Shown here one piece after another: positions 30,280 to 39,554 of a DNA stretch of 39,554 nucleotides (position 1 is the stretch's first letter; the number at the start of each line of letters is the position of its first letter). The position numbers and the translations under genes are program-made. Source of the stretch: Spirogloea muscicola (lineage: Eukaryota > Streptophyta > Zygnematophyceae > Spirogloeales > Spirogloeaceae); NCBI GenBank assembly GCA_009602725.1, contig WELB01000231.1, positions 1-39,554 of the forward strand. Reading direction: 5' to 3'. Under the pieces are notes generated by a model. The model was not told the DNA's origin. It searched no databases and saw nothing but the letters and a program-made list of their open reading frames with translations.

Positions 30280-30800
30280 GCCCCTTTGAACCTTTGTCAA
30301 TTCTTTTCGGGCTGGCTTTTCACAGCCCTTGCCCCCATTGGGAGAGCCACTTCTTCTTTTGCAAGCTGACTCGTGGTTACTGAGCGGGTCAGCTTAGCAG
30401 CAGGTGATGTACACCTGTCGATGTGCTTGCCTTCGTACTTAGGCCACTCAGGCCTTTTCTCTGCGCTGGCCAATCTCAGCCATCGGCCTTTACTGGAAGA
30501 GTCCTTCTCTCGATCACTCAGGCCATCAGAAGAAGTGCGCTCTTCTAAGGGGGGCGCGGGCTGTGAGAAGCCAGCCCAGACGAGATGAAGAAGGTCCAAA
30601 GAAAGTGGCTCTCCCCAAGGGGGCAAGGGCTGTGAACAGCCAGCCCAATAACAATTAGCAAGGTCCAAAGGGCCGAAAGGCGACAAAGTGACACAGCTAT
30701 GCAAGGGACTACAACGAATGGGGAAAAACAGCTCTTCCCATCGAAGGCAGTGGCTGCGAAAGGCCAGCCCAAAAATGATGGACAAGGTTTAATAAACCGA
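30280..30800. repeat. Tail cluster and second-subfamily 3' UTR
   Basis: Plus copy with GGGCTG...CAGCCC at 30309-30328 and GCCCCCATTGGGAGAGCC. Plus 3' UTR of the other subfamily at 30362-30460 (GACTCGTGGTTACTGAGCGG, GATGTGCTTGCC, GTACTTAGGCC). Three minus copies with stems at 30558-30577, 30627-30646 and ~30752-30770, the last decayed. All minus copies share an AAGGGGGCAAGGGCTGTGA-like lead. No coding sequence seen. Confidence 0.78.
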
Positions 30801-30954
30801 AAGGCGCGTAAACCACACAGCTTTGCACGAGACTACAGCGGATGGGAGCTAAGCAACCCCGAGTTAGCAGCAGCAAGACGGAGTAACTTGAGCTGGAAAA
30901 GAGGCACCCCGACTAGACCTGGAAGCCTTAGCGCTTCCCCTGGCCCCCTACTCG

Positions 30955-31548
30955 TACTTTGTTCATTCTTTTAAGGGCTGGCTTGTCCAGCCCCTCTCCT
31001 CAATGGGCGAGCCCTTTCTTCTGGGTATGCGGTCGCCGGCGCCGCTCGCGCCAAGGAGCTCAAATACGCTGACCATCCGCCGGCAGACAAGTTCTTCCCG
31101 TTGGCCATAGACACCTATGGGGCGCTGGGCGCTCGGTGGCTCGAGCTGCTCACCCAGCTCGCCCGCCACACCATCGCCCGTCGCTTTCATGGGGAGTCTG
31201 TAGACTTCCCTGCAGCAGGGTCGCTGGCGCAATCGTATCGCATGCGCCTGGCCGTCTCGCTGCAGCGGTCGATGGCCCGTGCGCTGCACCTTCGTGCCGG
31301 CCGGGCTCTTGCTGCTGCCTCTGACTCTGGCCAGGGGACCCACTTTCAGGACCCTAGCCTCTCTGATTTGCGGCTGCTTAGCAGGGGTTACTGAGTGGTT
31401 TGCAGCAGCTGCTTTCTTTGTGTGCTTTGTTTTCTTAGCGCTTCCTCTGGCCCCCCTTCTCGTACTTTGTTCATTCTTTTTTGGGCTGGCTTTTCCAGCC
31501 CCTATCCTCAATGGGCGAGCCCTTCTCTCTTTCTTGCAGCCGCTTGAT
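30955..31548 (+). pseudogene. Retrotransposon C-terminus flanked on both sides by tails
   Basis: A tail (stem GGGCTGG-CTTGT-CCAGCCC at 30975-30993) runs straight into coding sequence: AKELKYADHPPADKFFPLAI, DTYGALGARWLELLTQLARH, TIARRFHGESVDFPAAG, YRMRLAVSLQRSMARALHLR, DLRLLSRGY-stop at 31394. Its own 3' UTR and tail follow: CTTAGCGCTTCCTCTGGCCC, CGTACTTTGTTCATTC, GGGCTGG-CTTTT-CCAGCCC at 31483-31501, ATGGGCGAGCCC. This is the clearest uninterrupted reference for the terminus. It is 5'-truncated and non-autonomous. Confidence 0.88.
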
Positions 31549-31559
31549 ATATTCTTCTT

Positions 31560-31850
31560 GCCATAGCGCGGCCTGCCCGCAAGTGCACTGCGTGAGCCAG
31601 GGAGCGTTGGAAGGAGACAACCAGCCGCATTCGGACTACCTGGGCAAGCGACCCGGCAGCGTTGAAGACGGGCAAGCTTTCTTCTTTCTGCTCGTTGAAG
31701 ACGGGCAGCTCCCCTCGCTGACCCTGCCGACGATCGATGGCCTGCCGGGCAAGCCGCTGCAGAAGGTCCAGCCAGCGACTGCTGAATGGCCCGTGCACGT
31801 CTACCGCAAGCGCCACAACTCATCAGCAGCTGGGTAATCAGCACGCGTTC
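31560..31850 (-). pseudogene. Retrotransposon C-terminal scrap with a 33-bp internal duplication
   Basis: On minus: LAVDVHGPFSSRWLDLLQRL, RQAIDRRQGQRGELPVFN, then an extra EQKEESLPVFN, then AAGSLAQVVRMRLVVSFQRS and LAHAVHLRAGRAM. The extra residues come from CGTTGAAGACGGGCA occurring twice (31660-31674 and 31693-31707) around AGCTTTCTTCTTTCTG, another pyrimidine-rich tail end. Confidence 0.82.
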
Positions 31851-32115
31851 GCTAGCTCAGTAGCCCACACTGAGCAGCCGGATGTCAGAGAGAGTTGTCT
31901 CCTGGTAATGGGTTCCCAGCCTACAGCCAGAGGCTGCAGCCAAAGGCGCGACAAGTTGGAAGGAACTGGATAGCTACATACGGACCACCTGCGCAAGCGA
32001 CCCAGCGACATTGAAGCCGGGCAGCTCCCTTTGCTATCCCTGCTATCGCCCGCCGGGCAAGCTGTCAGAGAGGACGACGTCCATGAGGAGGCGCTTGCCA
32101 CCTCCCAGCTCGGGA
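31850..32115 (-). pseudogene. Retrotransposon C-terminal scrap, strongly decayed
   Basis: On minus: ELPGFNVAGSLAQVVRM, an in-frame stop, SFQLVAPLAAASGC, GTHYQETTLSDIRLLS, VGY-stop. The terminus is VGY instead of RGY. Upstream coding is lost where a different sequence begins at about 32060. Confidence 0.78.
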
Positions 32116-32153
32116 AGAGAAGACGCTTCCAGGAGAGAGCAGTGGCTGTTAGA

Positions 32154-32169
32154 GGGTTTAGGGTTTAGG
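32154..32169. repeat. Interstitial telomeric repeat
   Basis: GGGTTTAGGGTTTAGG on plus is a little over two telomere units, 32 kb from the chromosome end and in the opposite orientation to the terminal array. It sits between two retrotransposon scraps inside block II. Confidence 0.8.
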
Positions 32170-32279
32170 TCTAGAAAGCCCAGAAAAGCCCAGAAAAGGA
32201 ACAAAGATTCGCCCACCAGATCGGCACGCTTGGTTCGAGTGACCCCGTCGCGAAATCGAGTGGAAGGGCCAGCGGTGAA

Positions 32280-32360
32280 AAGAGAGAAAGAGAAGGCGCG
32301 CGATGCGCTTGAAATGAAAGGGTGGCCAGATTCAAGCCAACACATTGTTCAGGCAAAAAG
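32280..32360 (-). repeat. CGCGCGCC module copy
   Basis: GAGAAGGCGCGCGATGCGCT, TGAAATGAAAGGGTGGCCAG and CAACACATTGTTCAGGC are the reverse complement of the module at 12643-12705, nearly full length. Confidence 0.75.
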
Positions 32361-32439
32361 TAGTGCAGTAAATGGGGCTACATTAAATGAAGCCCTGTGC
32401 TTAGGTGGCTAAGGTAACAGTATGACTTTAGTATCCACG

Positions 32440-32650
32440 GGTGAGCACATACAGATCCGAGGCTGGGCATGTGGTGGCCTGCGCCGCACGGGCCAAGGAG
32501 GCCAAGTATGCGGATCACCCGCGGGAAAACGATCCGTTCCCGCTCGCCATCAACCTACACGCATTTGGCATTGGGCGCTCGGTGGCTCGAGCTTCTTCAC
32601 CAGCTTTGCCAGCCCCTCTTTCTCTATGGGCGAGCCTTCTTCTCCCGCAG
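32440..32650 (+). pseudogene. Retrotransposon scrap ending in a tail piece
   Basis: Codes for EAGHVVACAARAKEAKYADH, PRENDPFPLAIN, then after a small shift LALGARWLELLHQL. The frame is then cut by a plus tail piece from about 32600 (TTTGCCAGCCCCTCTTTCTC, TATGGGCGAGCC). It lacks the terminus. It is the last recognisable block II element, about 290 bp before the next start codon. Confidence 0.8.
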
Positions 32651-32933
32651 CGCTGTCTCCCGCTCCCGCTCCCGTAGCTACTCGACTCCATTTCCAGCGC
32701 TTTCTCCGGCCCCTTCGAGCTTGGTTCGTTTTCTGCTCTTCTGGGCTGGCCTCTCATTCTTCATCCGACAAGCCGACTTGGGGAGCCGGAGCGCCGCACG
32801 GAAGGCCGGAGGCTTGCGACTTGGAGCGCGCCCAGCACTCAAGTGGAGTGTGTACCGAGTGGTGGAGGGCCCAAGTGGCCATGTGCAGCGAACAAGGCGG
32901 AGCCCGAGGCCAGCAGCCCATGCCGGGGCCGCC

Positions 32934-35577
32934 ATGGGGCCGCCGCCGGCGCGGCGCCTCCTCGCGCTCCTCCCCACCGCGCTGCTGGCCGCCGCCGCCG
33001 CCGCCCAGTCGCTGGCGGGCTGCCCCTGGCACATGCTCCCGGCGCAGGCGTACCTCGACCCCGCCGCCGCGCCGCTGCGCCAGCCCCCCTGGCTCCCTCA
33101 GGCCAGCATCGCTGCCTGCTGTGGGGACGAAGCGGCCGCCAGTCCCCAGCTCCCCAGCTGCGCTCGGTCAGTCGGGCCCCTTTCCTTGCCTGACGGTGCG
33201 CCTGCCCTGGCCGCCGCGCAGGAGGGCAAGTATTTGCTGGCGGTGTGCGTGTACGGGCGGGCGAGCAACCAGGTGGCGTGCATGGAGCACCAGCTCCTCC
33301 TCGCCGCCCTCCTCAACCGCACCCTCGTCATCGACAGGTGCACGCCGCGCGCCCAGCCTCGCCGTGCCCGCCTTCCCGGCCGCCTCCCGGCAGCTCGTTG
33401 TCCATCACGGCCTCCTTCGCAGGCCGGCGCACGGCCACGCTGACCCACCCACCCATCGCCTGCCGACTGTTTGCCCACGCCGACATCACGCGCCCAGGTC
33501 GCCGCTCAACGCGGCTTGGGGCCCCTCGGTCAGATGGGACTGGGACGTGTTCTTTGACGTCAAGCATGCCGAGGCTTGCTACGGGCCGCACACTGTGATC
33601 AGCCTCGCAGAGTACCGGAGACGCCATCCGGAGCCTCAGGGCGTCACGACCATCCACGAGGTCATCTGCTATACGGTGGGACAAGCAGGCCACGATGGGT
33701 TGTCCGCTTTTCCGCCGCTCTGGCTCGAGATGCAGCTCATTTGCACTTACGAACCAACATACCTCCTCTCCTCTCCAGTGAGGCCGTGCTGCTCTCCATT
33801 GGCAGGATAGGAAGGACACGTGCGATGGCCTAGGTACGGAGCTAGGGGGGCTCCAGGAAGGACCTCAGATGGCCAGCGCGATTCTCCATACTGGGCTACA
33901 GCCGCACCGGCTTCGCGCGAGTGTCAGTGGAGCAGTTCAAGGTGGTGGTCGGAGTTTCTCAGGCTCGCCTGCTCACTCTGGGCGATCTGTACGGAGGCGT
34001 GCTGACTGATCCGGCCTTGTATGCTCACCCCTTTGGGCCCATCAGGCGCACGTGCAAGCTCCCCCTCCGCCCGCACCCTGCCATCATTGCTGCGGCAGAG
34101 GGCTTCGTCAACACCTTCCTGGGTCCGCTCTCCCTGCCTCTCTACCCAACTCTGCATCTGCCAAGCCTTCACTGACCTCCTGTGGAGGCTCCTTACCTAG
34201 TGCACCGCAGCCAGCAGCCCACTCATGCCTATGCCACACTGTTTCAAAGGCAGCACGATGAGCACGGACTGGACAAGGCCACCATCAAATGACACACGAC
34301 CTGTGCACGTCGTCGCAAGCGGCTGCCGAGCACTTTGTGCTGGTGCGGTTGCCCCGGGACAGGACTAAGACCATGTGCTCCAGCTGGCTTGAGGTACAGG
34401 TGACAGGTTTCTTGCTGTGCATCTTCGGAGAAATGACTTCTGGGCAGTCCAGAGGCTCTGTGCTCAGCCCGAAATCTGCTATTGGCCCATCCCTGAGGTG
34501 GCTCGCTTCATTCAGGAGGTGGGCCTTCTGTGCATCTAGACATTTGTACCCTCTGTCGCAGGCTTTGCCGCAAGGCAGGCGCTGATGTCAAGGTCGTTCA
34601 TTATTGGCATGGAGGCAATGGCGCTCCGACCTTGCAGGTGCTCAACTAAACAGATGCGGGCTTGTTATGGTCACGTTTTTTGCTCCTCTTGCAGAAGGCT
34701 AAGAGCATAAACACCACAGTGGTCCTGCTTGCCACTGATGCTCACCCACTAGAAGGTGACGTGCTCGGCCAAGCCCTGCGATGGATGGCTGGACAGGCTT
34801 GTGGCTCGTCTGTGATGCATATTGAGCTTGTGAGCCTCTGCTGACCAGGGGCAGGACTGTGGACACGACTGTCACAGAAAAGTTGCTGAGAGCAAGGCTT
34901 GGTCAAAGCCTGAGCAAGGTCTTAGTGGTCAGGGTTCCACGGCAGCTGAGGTATACCATTTAGCTTTGGCTGGCGCTGCTGAGGACATTGGCAGCTTCAT
35001 ACAGCCGCATCTGCAAGCTCTGATGGTGTACTCTGGCTCTTGTGCCTGCCTTCCACAACAAAGACCAGCACTTAGCTTGTGTAATCTATCCACATGGTGA
35101 ATGGAAGCCTCCACACGCTGCAGCACTTCTCCAGTTTTGCAGCAAATGGCAGCTCCATTGAAAAGCTAAGCTGGCTGGGTGCCGCCTGGAAGAAGGCTGG
35201 CTTTGAGGATGGCAGCATCGCCGGTTTTGCACGCATTGCACTGGAGAAGGTGAAGATAGTCAGATCCTCATGTTGCAAAGCTCTCACAGAACGGGGTTGG
35301 TCGCCTGAAGCACCTGACACCAGCTTGTTGCTCATGATGACTACTCTGTTGTTGGCCTGTGAAGGTTATCTGCTCTATGTCAGCTGCTTTTCTGGGAACA
35401 GCCGCATCCACATTTTCTCTGCACATCATTCGCACATGCGCCTCGCACTGGGGCATCACTCGTGCAAGGATCGCCAGCTGGGCGAGGGCTGGAATAATAC
35501 TCAGCCCCGGCTTGTGTCAGCCAATAGTGCAATGTAGGCACTCTGAAGCAGTGCAAATGATCAGCAATCTCCTGTAA
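32934..35577 (+). CDS. GDP-fucose O-fucosyltransferase-like protein (PF10250-type)
   Basis: Probable secretory-pathway glycosyltransferase that would transfer fucose from GDP-fucose to a protein or glycan; the substrate is unknown. It starts MGPPPARRLLALLPTALLAA, a signal peptide or type II anchor. Exon 1 (32934-33337) includes KYLLAVCVYGRASNQVACME and LLAALLNRTLVIDR, like the NQ...LLNRTLVLP donor-site block. Later segments: WDWDVFFDVKHAEACYG (exon to 33675), FSILGYSRTGFARV to NTFLG (33869-34122), FLAVHLRRNDFWAVQRLC (from 34400; the HxRR nucleotide-sugar motif), TTVVLLATDAHPLE (from 34695), RIALEK (to 35249), and VICSMSAAFLGTAASTFSLH (from 35365; the terminal STFS motif). Several junctions, the exon near 33800, and the C-terminal end (TAA at 35575-35577) are tentative. 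It is convergent with haspin. Confidence 0.87.
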
Positions 35578-36463
35578 AGTATGGATTTCATTCTTGAGGG
35601 TTGGAAGTCAACTCAACCCCGATAAGCTCAACCAGATTGTTCAGCCCTCGAAAGCTGGCTGCTTCTTGCTCATTCTGGTGGCATTAATCTGCACCAGTGA
35701 CCTCTGCTCAACCCTGGACATATTACTTGCACTCTAATCCCTACTCCTTGAAGTCGTGGACCCACGGTATTGGGCCAAGGTGTGGAGCCTGTTGCATCAC
35801 AATACTTGACCTCACATCTCAAGTGTATTGCGATGCCAGCCGCTATCAGACTGCACTCTCAGGTTGAAGCTTAGGTGTCGAGATTGACATGTTTAAGTGG
35901 CATCCAAGAGCTGACAGGCAGGCCACAATGTTGGGTATGGCAGCCTACTATGGAGTGTCAACCGTCAGGTGTGTGCGCACAGCAAGTGCTGCATTTCTGT
36001 GTCAAGGAAAACAGGGTACTAAGCACGGTGTGATCGTGAGGCTGATAATGACGACACATGATCTTCCTTTGAATGCAAAGACTTCCTTTGAATGCTGACA
36101 GCTATCTGATTTCTGGTCACAATGGGTTCAGATACGACAAATAGCACACTCACAGCACCTCATTTGCAGCCTCTTCTCTGGTCCTCCAGCACTAAGCTGT
36201 GCTTACCTGATACACGGTGTTACAGTCTGTCAGAACCAAGGATCCTGAAGATGACCAGTATGCACTTGGTACATAATGGTCATCTGGCAGAGACTGTCAG
36301 CTTCAGAGATGCCTGAAGATCCATGTCTGAACAGCCATCTGTGAGCCTGTCCCTCACTTGGTGGCCTGTCTTGTACGCGGACAGCAGCAAAAATATGTTG
36401 AGGAACTACACGATGTGCTCTTGAGGGAGTATACAGAGTAAGCCAGCACCATGCCGCAGGCAC
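35578..36463. other. Convergent intergenic region O-FucT / haspin
   Basis: No exon chain or retrotransposon sequence. A short direct repeat (CTTCCTTTGAATGC-like) lies at about 36063-36096. TTACA at 36220-36224 reads TGTAA on minus, about 240 bp beyond the haspin stop, and could be its poly(A) signal. Confidence 0.5.
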
Positions 36464-39400
36464 CTAAGTTGCTCCACTCAGCAAGTCCTGGAAGAGGATG
36501 TCGTCCACAGCAGTCAAAGCACTCTCACAGAGAAGCACTCGTCTCCTAAAGAGGCGCAGAATGTGCGCCTGCTCCGAGTTGTAAGCCTGCACAAGCTCAG
36601 GAGCATCACAACACCTGTCCTCTTGATCACACCACCCCTGGAACGCATAGGCAAGTAGCAATGCAGATATATTCACCACATGAGCAGACAGTGGTAGTTT
36701 TGTGGCATCGTCTACCCTGTGCAATAGACTGGCTTCAGATGAAAAGGTCATACTGATTCCTCAGTGCCTTCATATTTGATCTTTGATTCCTTGAGTGACT
36801 CACCAAGCCCTTAGCTTTGAGCAACATGTCTGCTAGGTAGTGGATCCACAAGCAGTTGCTCTTTGGGAAGCTGCGCAAACGGGCAAACCAATCACTGTGG
36901 GCTTTTTGGGGATTGCTTCAGTCTAGCTTGCAGGTTCACCATCATGAGCAGAGGGCAACTTCGTGACCCATCAACCATTTGGAAATAGCTGGCCAAGCAC
37001 GGCTAGGGGGAGAGGCCTAAAGCAGATGGCTGGTCTCACAAGCTCTCCCAACGGCCCTCTGTAAGCCTTAGCATGCGCCTGTACGTGTCAGCCTGTTTCA
37101 TCCAAGGGGAAATGAGGATCTAGAAGAACCTGCAATCAGGTGTACAGCTCGTCCCCATGTCCTACCACTATGGCAACGCTCTTAAGTTCTTCACAGACGA
37201 GCAAGTATAAAGGGTGGAAGGCCGAACCGCCTCAATGCACCTGTGTATCTTGTGATGGATCTTCGAAGATCCAGGGATCCCTGTTGAGGTCATAAAAGAG
37301 CACCTTCGACTTGCCTGCATGGTCTTGTTGTCTCGATGTAAGCCTTATGCATACTATTTTTTGTGCATACAAGGCATTCTGGAAGTGCAAACTGATTGGC
37401 AGTACTAGAAGAGAAACAGCAGCAAGAACAGCCTCATCGGTCACAATCCATGTAGAGCCCGGCTGACTCGTAACGTGCAAACAGCTTAACCACAAAGCAC
37501 GTGGCCATGCCTTCAGACAAGCGGGAGAGCGTGAAATCGATGATGGACAAAGATAGTCCACACGTCTTTGCTATGTACGTCTTCCCGTCAATTCTGAAGA
37601 GCTTTTCATCCTCCTTCGTATCTGCCAGCAGCAGATTGCCCCTGTTCCATCACTACCCAGGTTCAGGCTCTGTGGACATCACATACACTCACAACTTTCG
37701 GATTCAGGAGGGCAATGGTAACGTTTACCAGTGGAGGTCTCGGTGCTCAAACTCGCAAGCAGATTCTCCAACGGCGAGGGTAAGGACGACCTGCATATCG
37801 CAACAACCGCCACAGGCAGACCCCAATAAATTTCTCAATACTGTCTCTTGTAGCTGTCCCATGTTGTATTGTCATGACTGCTGCTGCAAAGAGTCGGTCA
37901 GGGTCAAAGTCAGGGTGCACAGCAAGCATGGGATAGCCACGCACTTGGAGCAGGATACTCCTGGTCTGGTCGAAGTTGGCAACTTTGATGGTCTCCAGGT
38001 CCGGACCGCCATCAGCAAACACATACACCACATATAGCTGCAGAAAGCAAAGTCCTCAGCAGCGCTGAAACCAGAGGGCTTCATGCTTGAGACAGTGCTG
38101 CAAATGTCCTCGATTCCTCATCAGAGATGAGTGCACCCACTGACATGCAAGTGGTAGTGCTAGTGCGCATCAGCTTGTGAATGCAACAACCTGCTTCTCC
38201 GAGAAAGCCATGGGGTGCTCGCTCCCTGAGGTTCTTTCCTCATCCCATGCTTCCCAGGCGATGATGAGCTCCGGCGAGAAGGCGCCCTTACAGATGACCA
38301 CTCTGTACCACCAGAGAGACCATCTCAAGACAATGGACTGTGCAGGCAGCAACAGAACTCTGTTGTGACTGCCTCAGGGACAGCATTCGCCTGCGACGCA
38401 GCTATTTGATTTGACTGCCCTACCGAGCATCTGCAGGGCCCTCAGGAGGCAGACACGCCTCGACTGCGAAGGCCGCATTATTGAAGTCATCAGTGATTTG
38501 AAGTGAAATCGGTGTTGCCTGAGAGGTTGCAAGCAAGCACTGGCTGGTTGATGCCCGTCACCAGCTCATGGCAAAAGCTGTGAGGGGTCAACGTTGCCAA
38601 GCTGCAGCATACCTCTTAGTCTCGATGAAGCCCGTGCAGTAGTTAATGCCCTCAGCATCCAACCGCAGCCGGCCGAGTGAGGTGGTTATCTGCACTTCGT
38701 CGAGCATCTCCTCCGCAGTCTGCAGAAACGCAAGGCCTCAACCAGCGGGTCACAGATTGTGTGAGCTTACCAGTCTGCGAGGTGTCTGCAGACTCAGGTC
38801 CTGGAGACGAAGGAGGCGAAGGAGGCCAGAGGGGTAGCAGTGCAGCTGGTTGACATGGAGTGGAGCACGGCCAGAGCGTCACCTTTTGGGCCTCACCATT
38901 CACCGGCTGCGAGCCGTCCATGGGGACAAGCTTGAGGCAGGCAGAGCCTGCGCGGAACACCTCGCCAAACGTCCCCTCCCCGAGCTTTTCCACGCCATGG
39001 CCGCCGCTGAGGGGCAGCCGGGCCGGAGGGGCGCGGGCTCACGACGGGCGAGTGGTGCCAGCAGTGCTGGCAGGGGCCTGATGCAAGTAGATGCACGAGG
39101 GCAGCGGAGGCTGCTGACCTGTACTCCTCCACAAGCGCCTGCAGGCCGAGGACGTCAGCCTGGCCGCACGCGTCCAGCAGCAGCTGGAGGCCTGCCCGGC
39201 GGCGACCCAGGCCGCCTTCTGCCTTCAGGTCGACCGCGTCACCAGGCTCTGGCACCGGGGAGGAGGCACCGCCGAGCGACAGCGCGGCCAGGTGCTCGGC
39301 CAAGAGGGCATCGCCGGCGTGGGGGTCCGGGGACGGCGCAGGGGGAGCGGGAGCGGGGTCCCAGCCGACGTCCCCGGAGGCCAGCGCCTGCCAGAAGCAG

Positions 39401-39500
39401 CGGTGCCGCGCAGCGGACGACGGCGCGGAGGCGTAGGCGCGCCAGGCCGCAGCCTCGCCGAGGGGCCCGGATGCGGCGGCGGCGGCGGGCGCCTCGTCAT

Positions 39501-39501
<1 letters not shown>
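36464..39501 (-). CDS. HASPIN: Haspin-type histone H3-Thr3 kinase, 5' end cut by window edge
   Basis: Haspin phosphorylates histone H3 Thr3 in mitosis. Exons: 39501-39119 (open at its 5' side), 39006-38883, 38719-38613, 38302-38191, 38037-37945, 37790-37729, 37641-~37511, 37314-37241, 37092-37040, 36870-36804, 36586-36464 (TAG). Kinase landmarks: KLGEGTFGEVFRAG P-loop, ACLKLVPMDG with the VAIK-type Lys, PVNGEAQK, FSPELIIAWEAWDEE, YVVYVFADGGPDLE, FEHRDLHWGNLLLA catalytic loop, IIDFTLSRLSE (haspin's DFT/DYT in place of DFG), VLFYDLNRDPWIFEDP, TYRRMLRL and SNCLWIHYLADMLL. The partial N-terminal exon is Ala/Pro-rich with LLLDACGQADVLGLQALVEE. The 37511 donor would be a GC-AG intron and is uncertain. 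The start codon is outside the window. Confidence 0.94.

Positions 39502-39554
<53 letters not shown>
39502..39554. repeat. Terminal 53-nt poly(A) run
   Basis: The window ends in an uninterrupted run of 53 A directly beside the first visible haspin exon. On the gene's strand it is poly(T) upstream of that exon. It may be a genomic homopolymer, perhaps part of an intron pyrimidine tract, or an assembly or scaffold-end artefact. Confidence 0.9.

Noticed and set aside
15641-31548. Hairpin repeats as a CRISPR array
   Set aside because: Spacing is irregular, orientations are mixed, units are not separated by uniform spacers, and there are no cas genes.
15641-31548. Hairpin repeats as hammerhead ribozymes (retrozymes)
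   Set aside because: I looked for the CUGAUGA and GAAA core beside the stem and did not find it.
35359-35537. Alternative C-terminus of the O-fucosyltransferase in the frame MRLALGHHSCKDRQ
   Set aside because: The STFS motif lies in the other frame, which stays open to 35577. No splice site allows the switch, although this remains a weak point.

Overview
This is a eukaryotic chromosome end, most likely from a trebouxiophyte-type green alga (Chlorella/Coccomyxa relatives; the clade is inferred). The plus strand begins with plant-type telomere repeats (CCCTAAA and degenerate CCCCAAA). Base composition is high in GC, genes are cut into many short GT-AG exons, TGTAA-type poly(A) signals follow some stops, and the proteins look most like plant and algal families. 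Almost no gene is visible as a long ORF. I rebuilt each one by joining exons with matching phase and recognisable conserved blocks.

Layout: telomere and a degenerate ~140-bp subtelomeric repeat (1-450); gene-poor stretch; a small 3-exon gene on minus (1771-2688) with a helix-wing-like C-terminus that I cannot name; FPG1 DNA glycosylase on plus (4653-7750, 10 exons); AATF/BFR2 ribosome-biogenesis factor on minus (8762-12297, 14 exons); repeat block I (about 12350-20100); a peroxiredoxin-like-2 (AhpC/TSA-type) protein on plus (20338-22175, 8 exons); FIP37/WTAP m6A-writer subunit on minus (22603-~26452); repeat block II (about 26770-32640); an O-fucosyltransferase-like glycosyltransferase on plus (32934-~35577); the haspin kinase on minus (36464 to beyond the right end); and a 53-nt poly(A) run closing the window.

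The genes alternate strictly: minus, plus | minus, plus | minus, plus | minus. Every convergent gap (FPG1/AATF, PRXL2/FIP37, O-FucT/haspin) is 0.4-1.0 kb and free of the repeats. Two of the three divergent gaps, the shared upstream regions, are filled by 6-8 kb of nested retrotransposon debris, and the third holds only weak traces.

The debris comes from one family of non-LTR retrotransposons. Almost only the C-terminal end of the polyprotein is present: a CxC...HxxxC knuckle, an LD-x14-D nuclease-like motif resembling the restriction-enzyme-like endonuclease of R2/NeSL-type elements, and a conserved terminus SDLxxL(T/S)RGY-stop. At least fifteen fragments lie in both orientations, including a ~1-kb head-to-head inverted pair. 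Some copies carry a 3' tail with a GGGCTGG/CCAGCCC stem-loop and a pyrimidine-rich end instead of poly(A). The same tail occurs dozens of times alone, and pieces of only about 27-55 bp have inserted into other copies with target-site duplications. This swarm of very short, hairpin-bearing, tail-only insertions confined to divergent promoters is the most novel feature I see.
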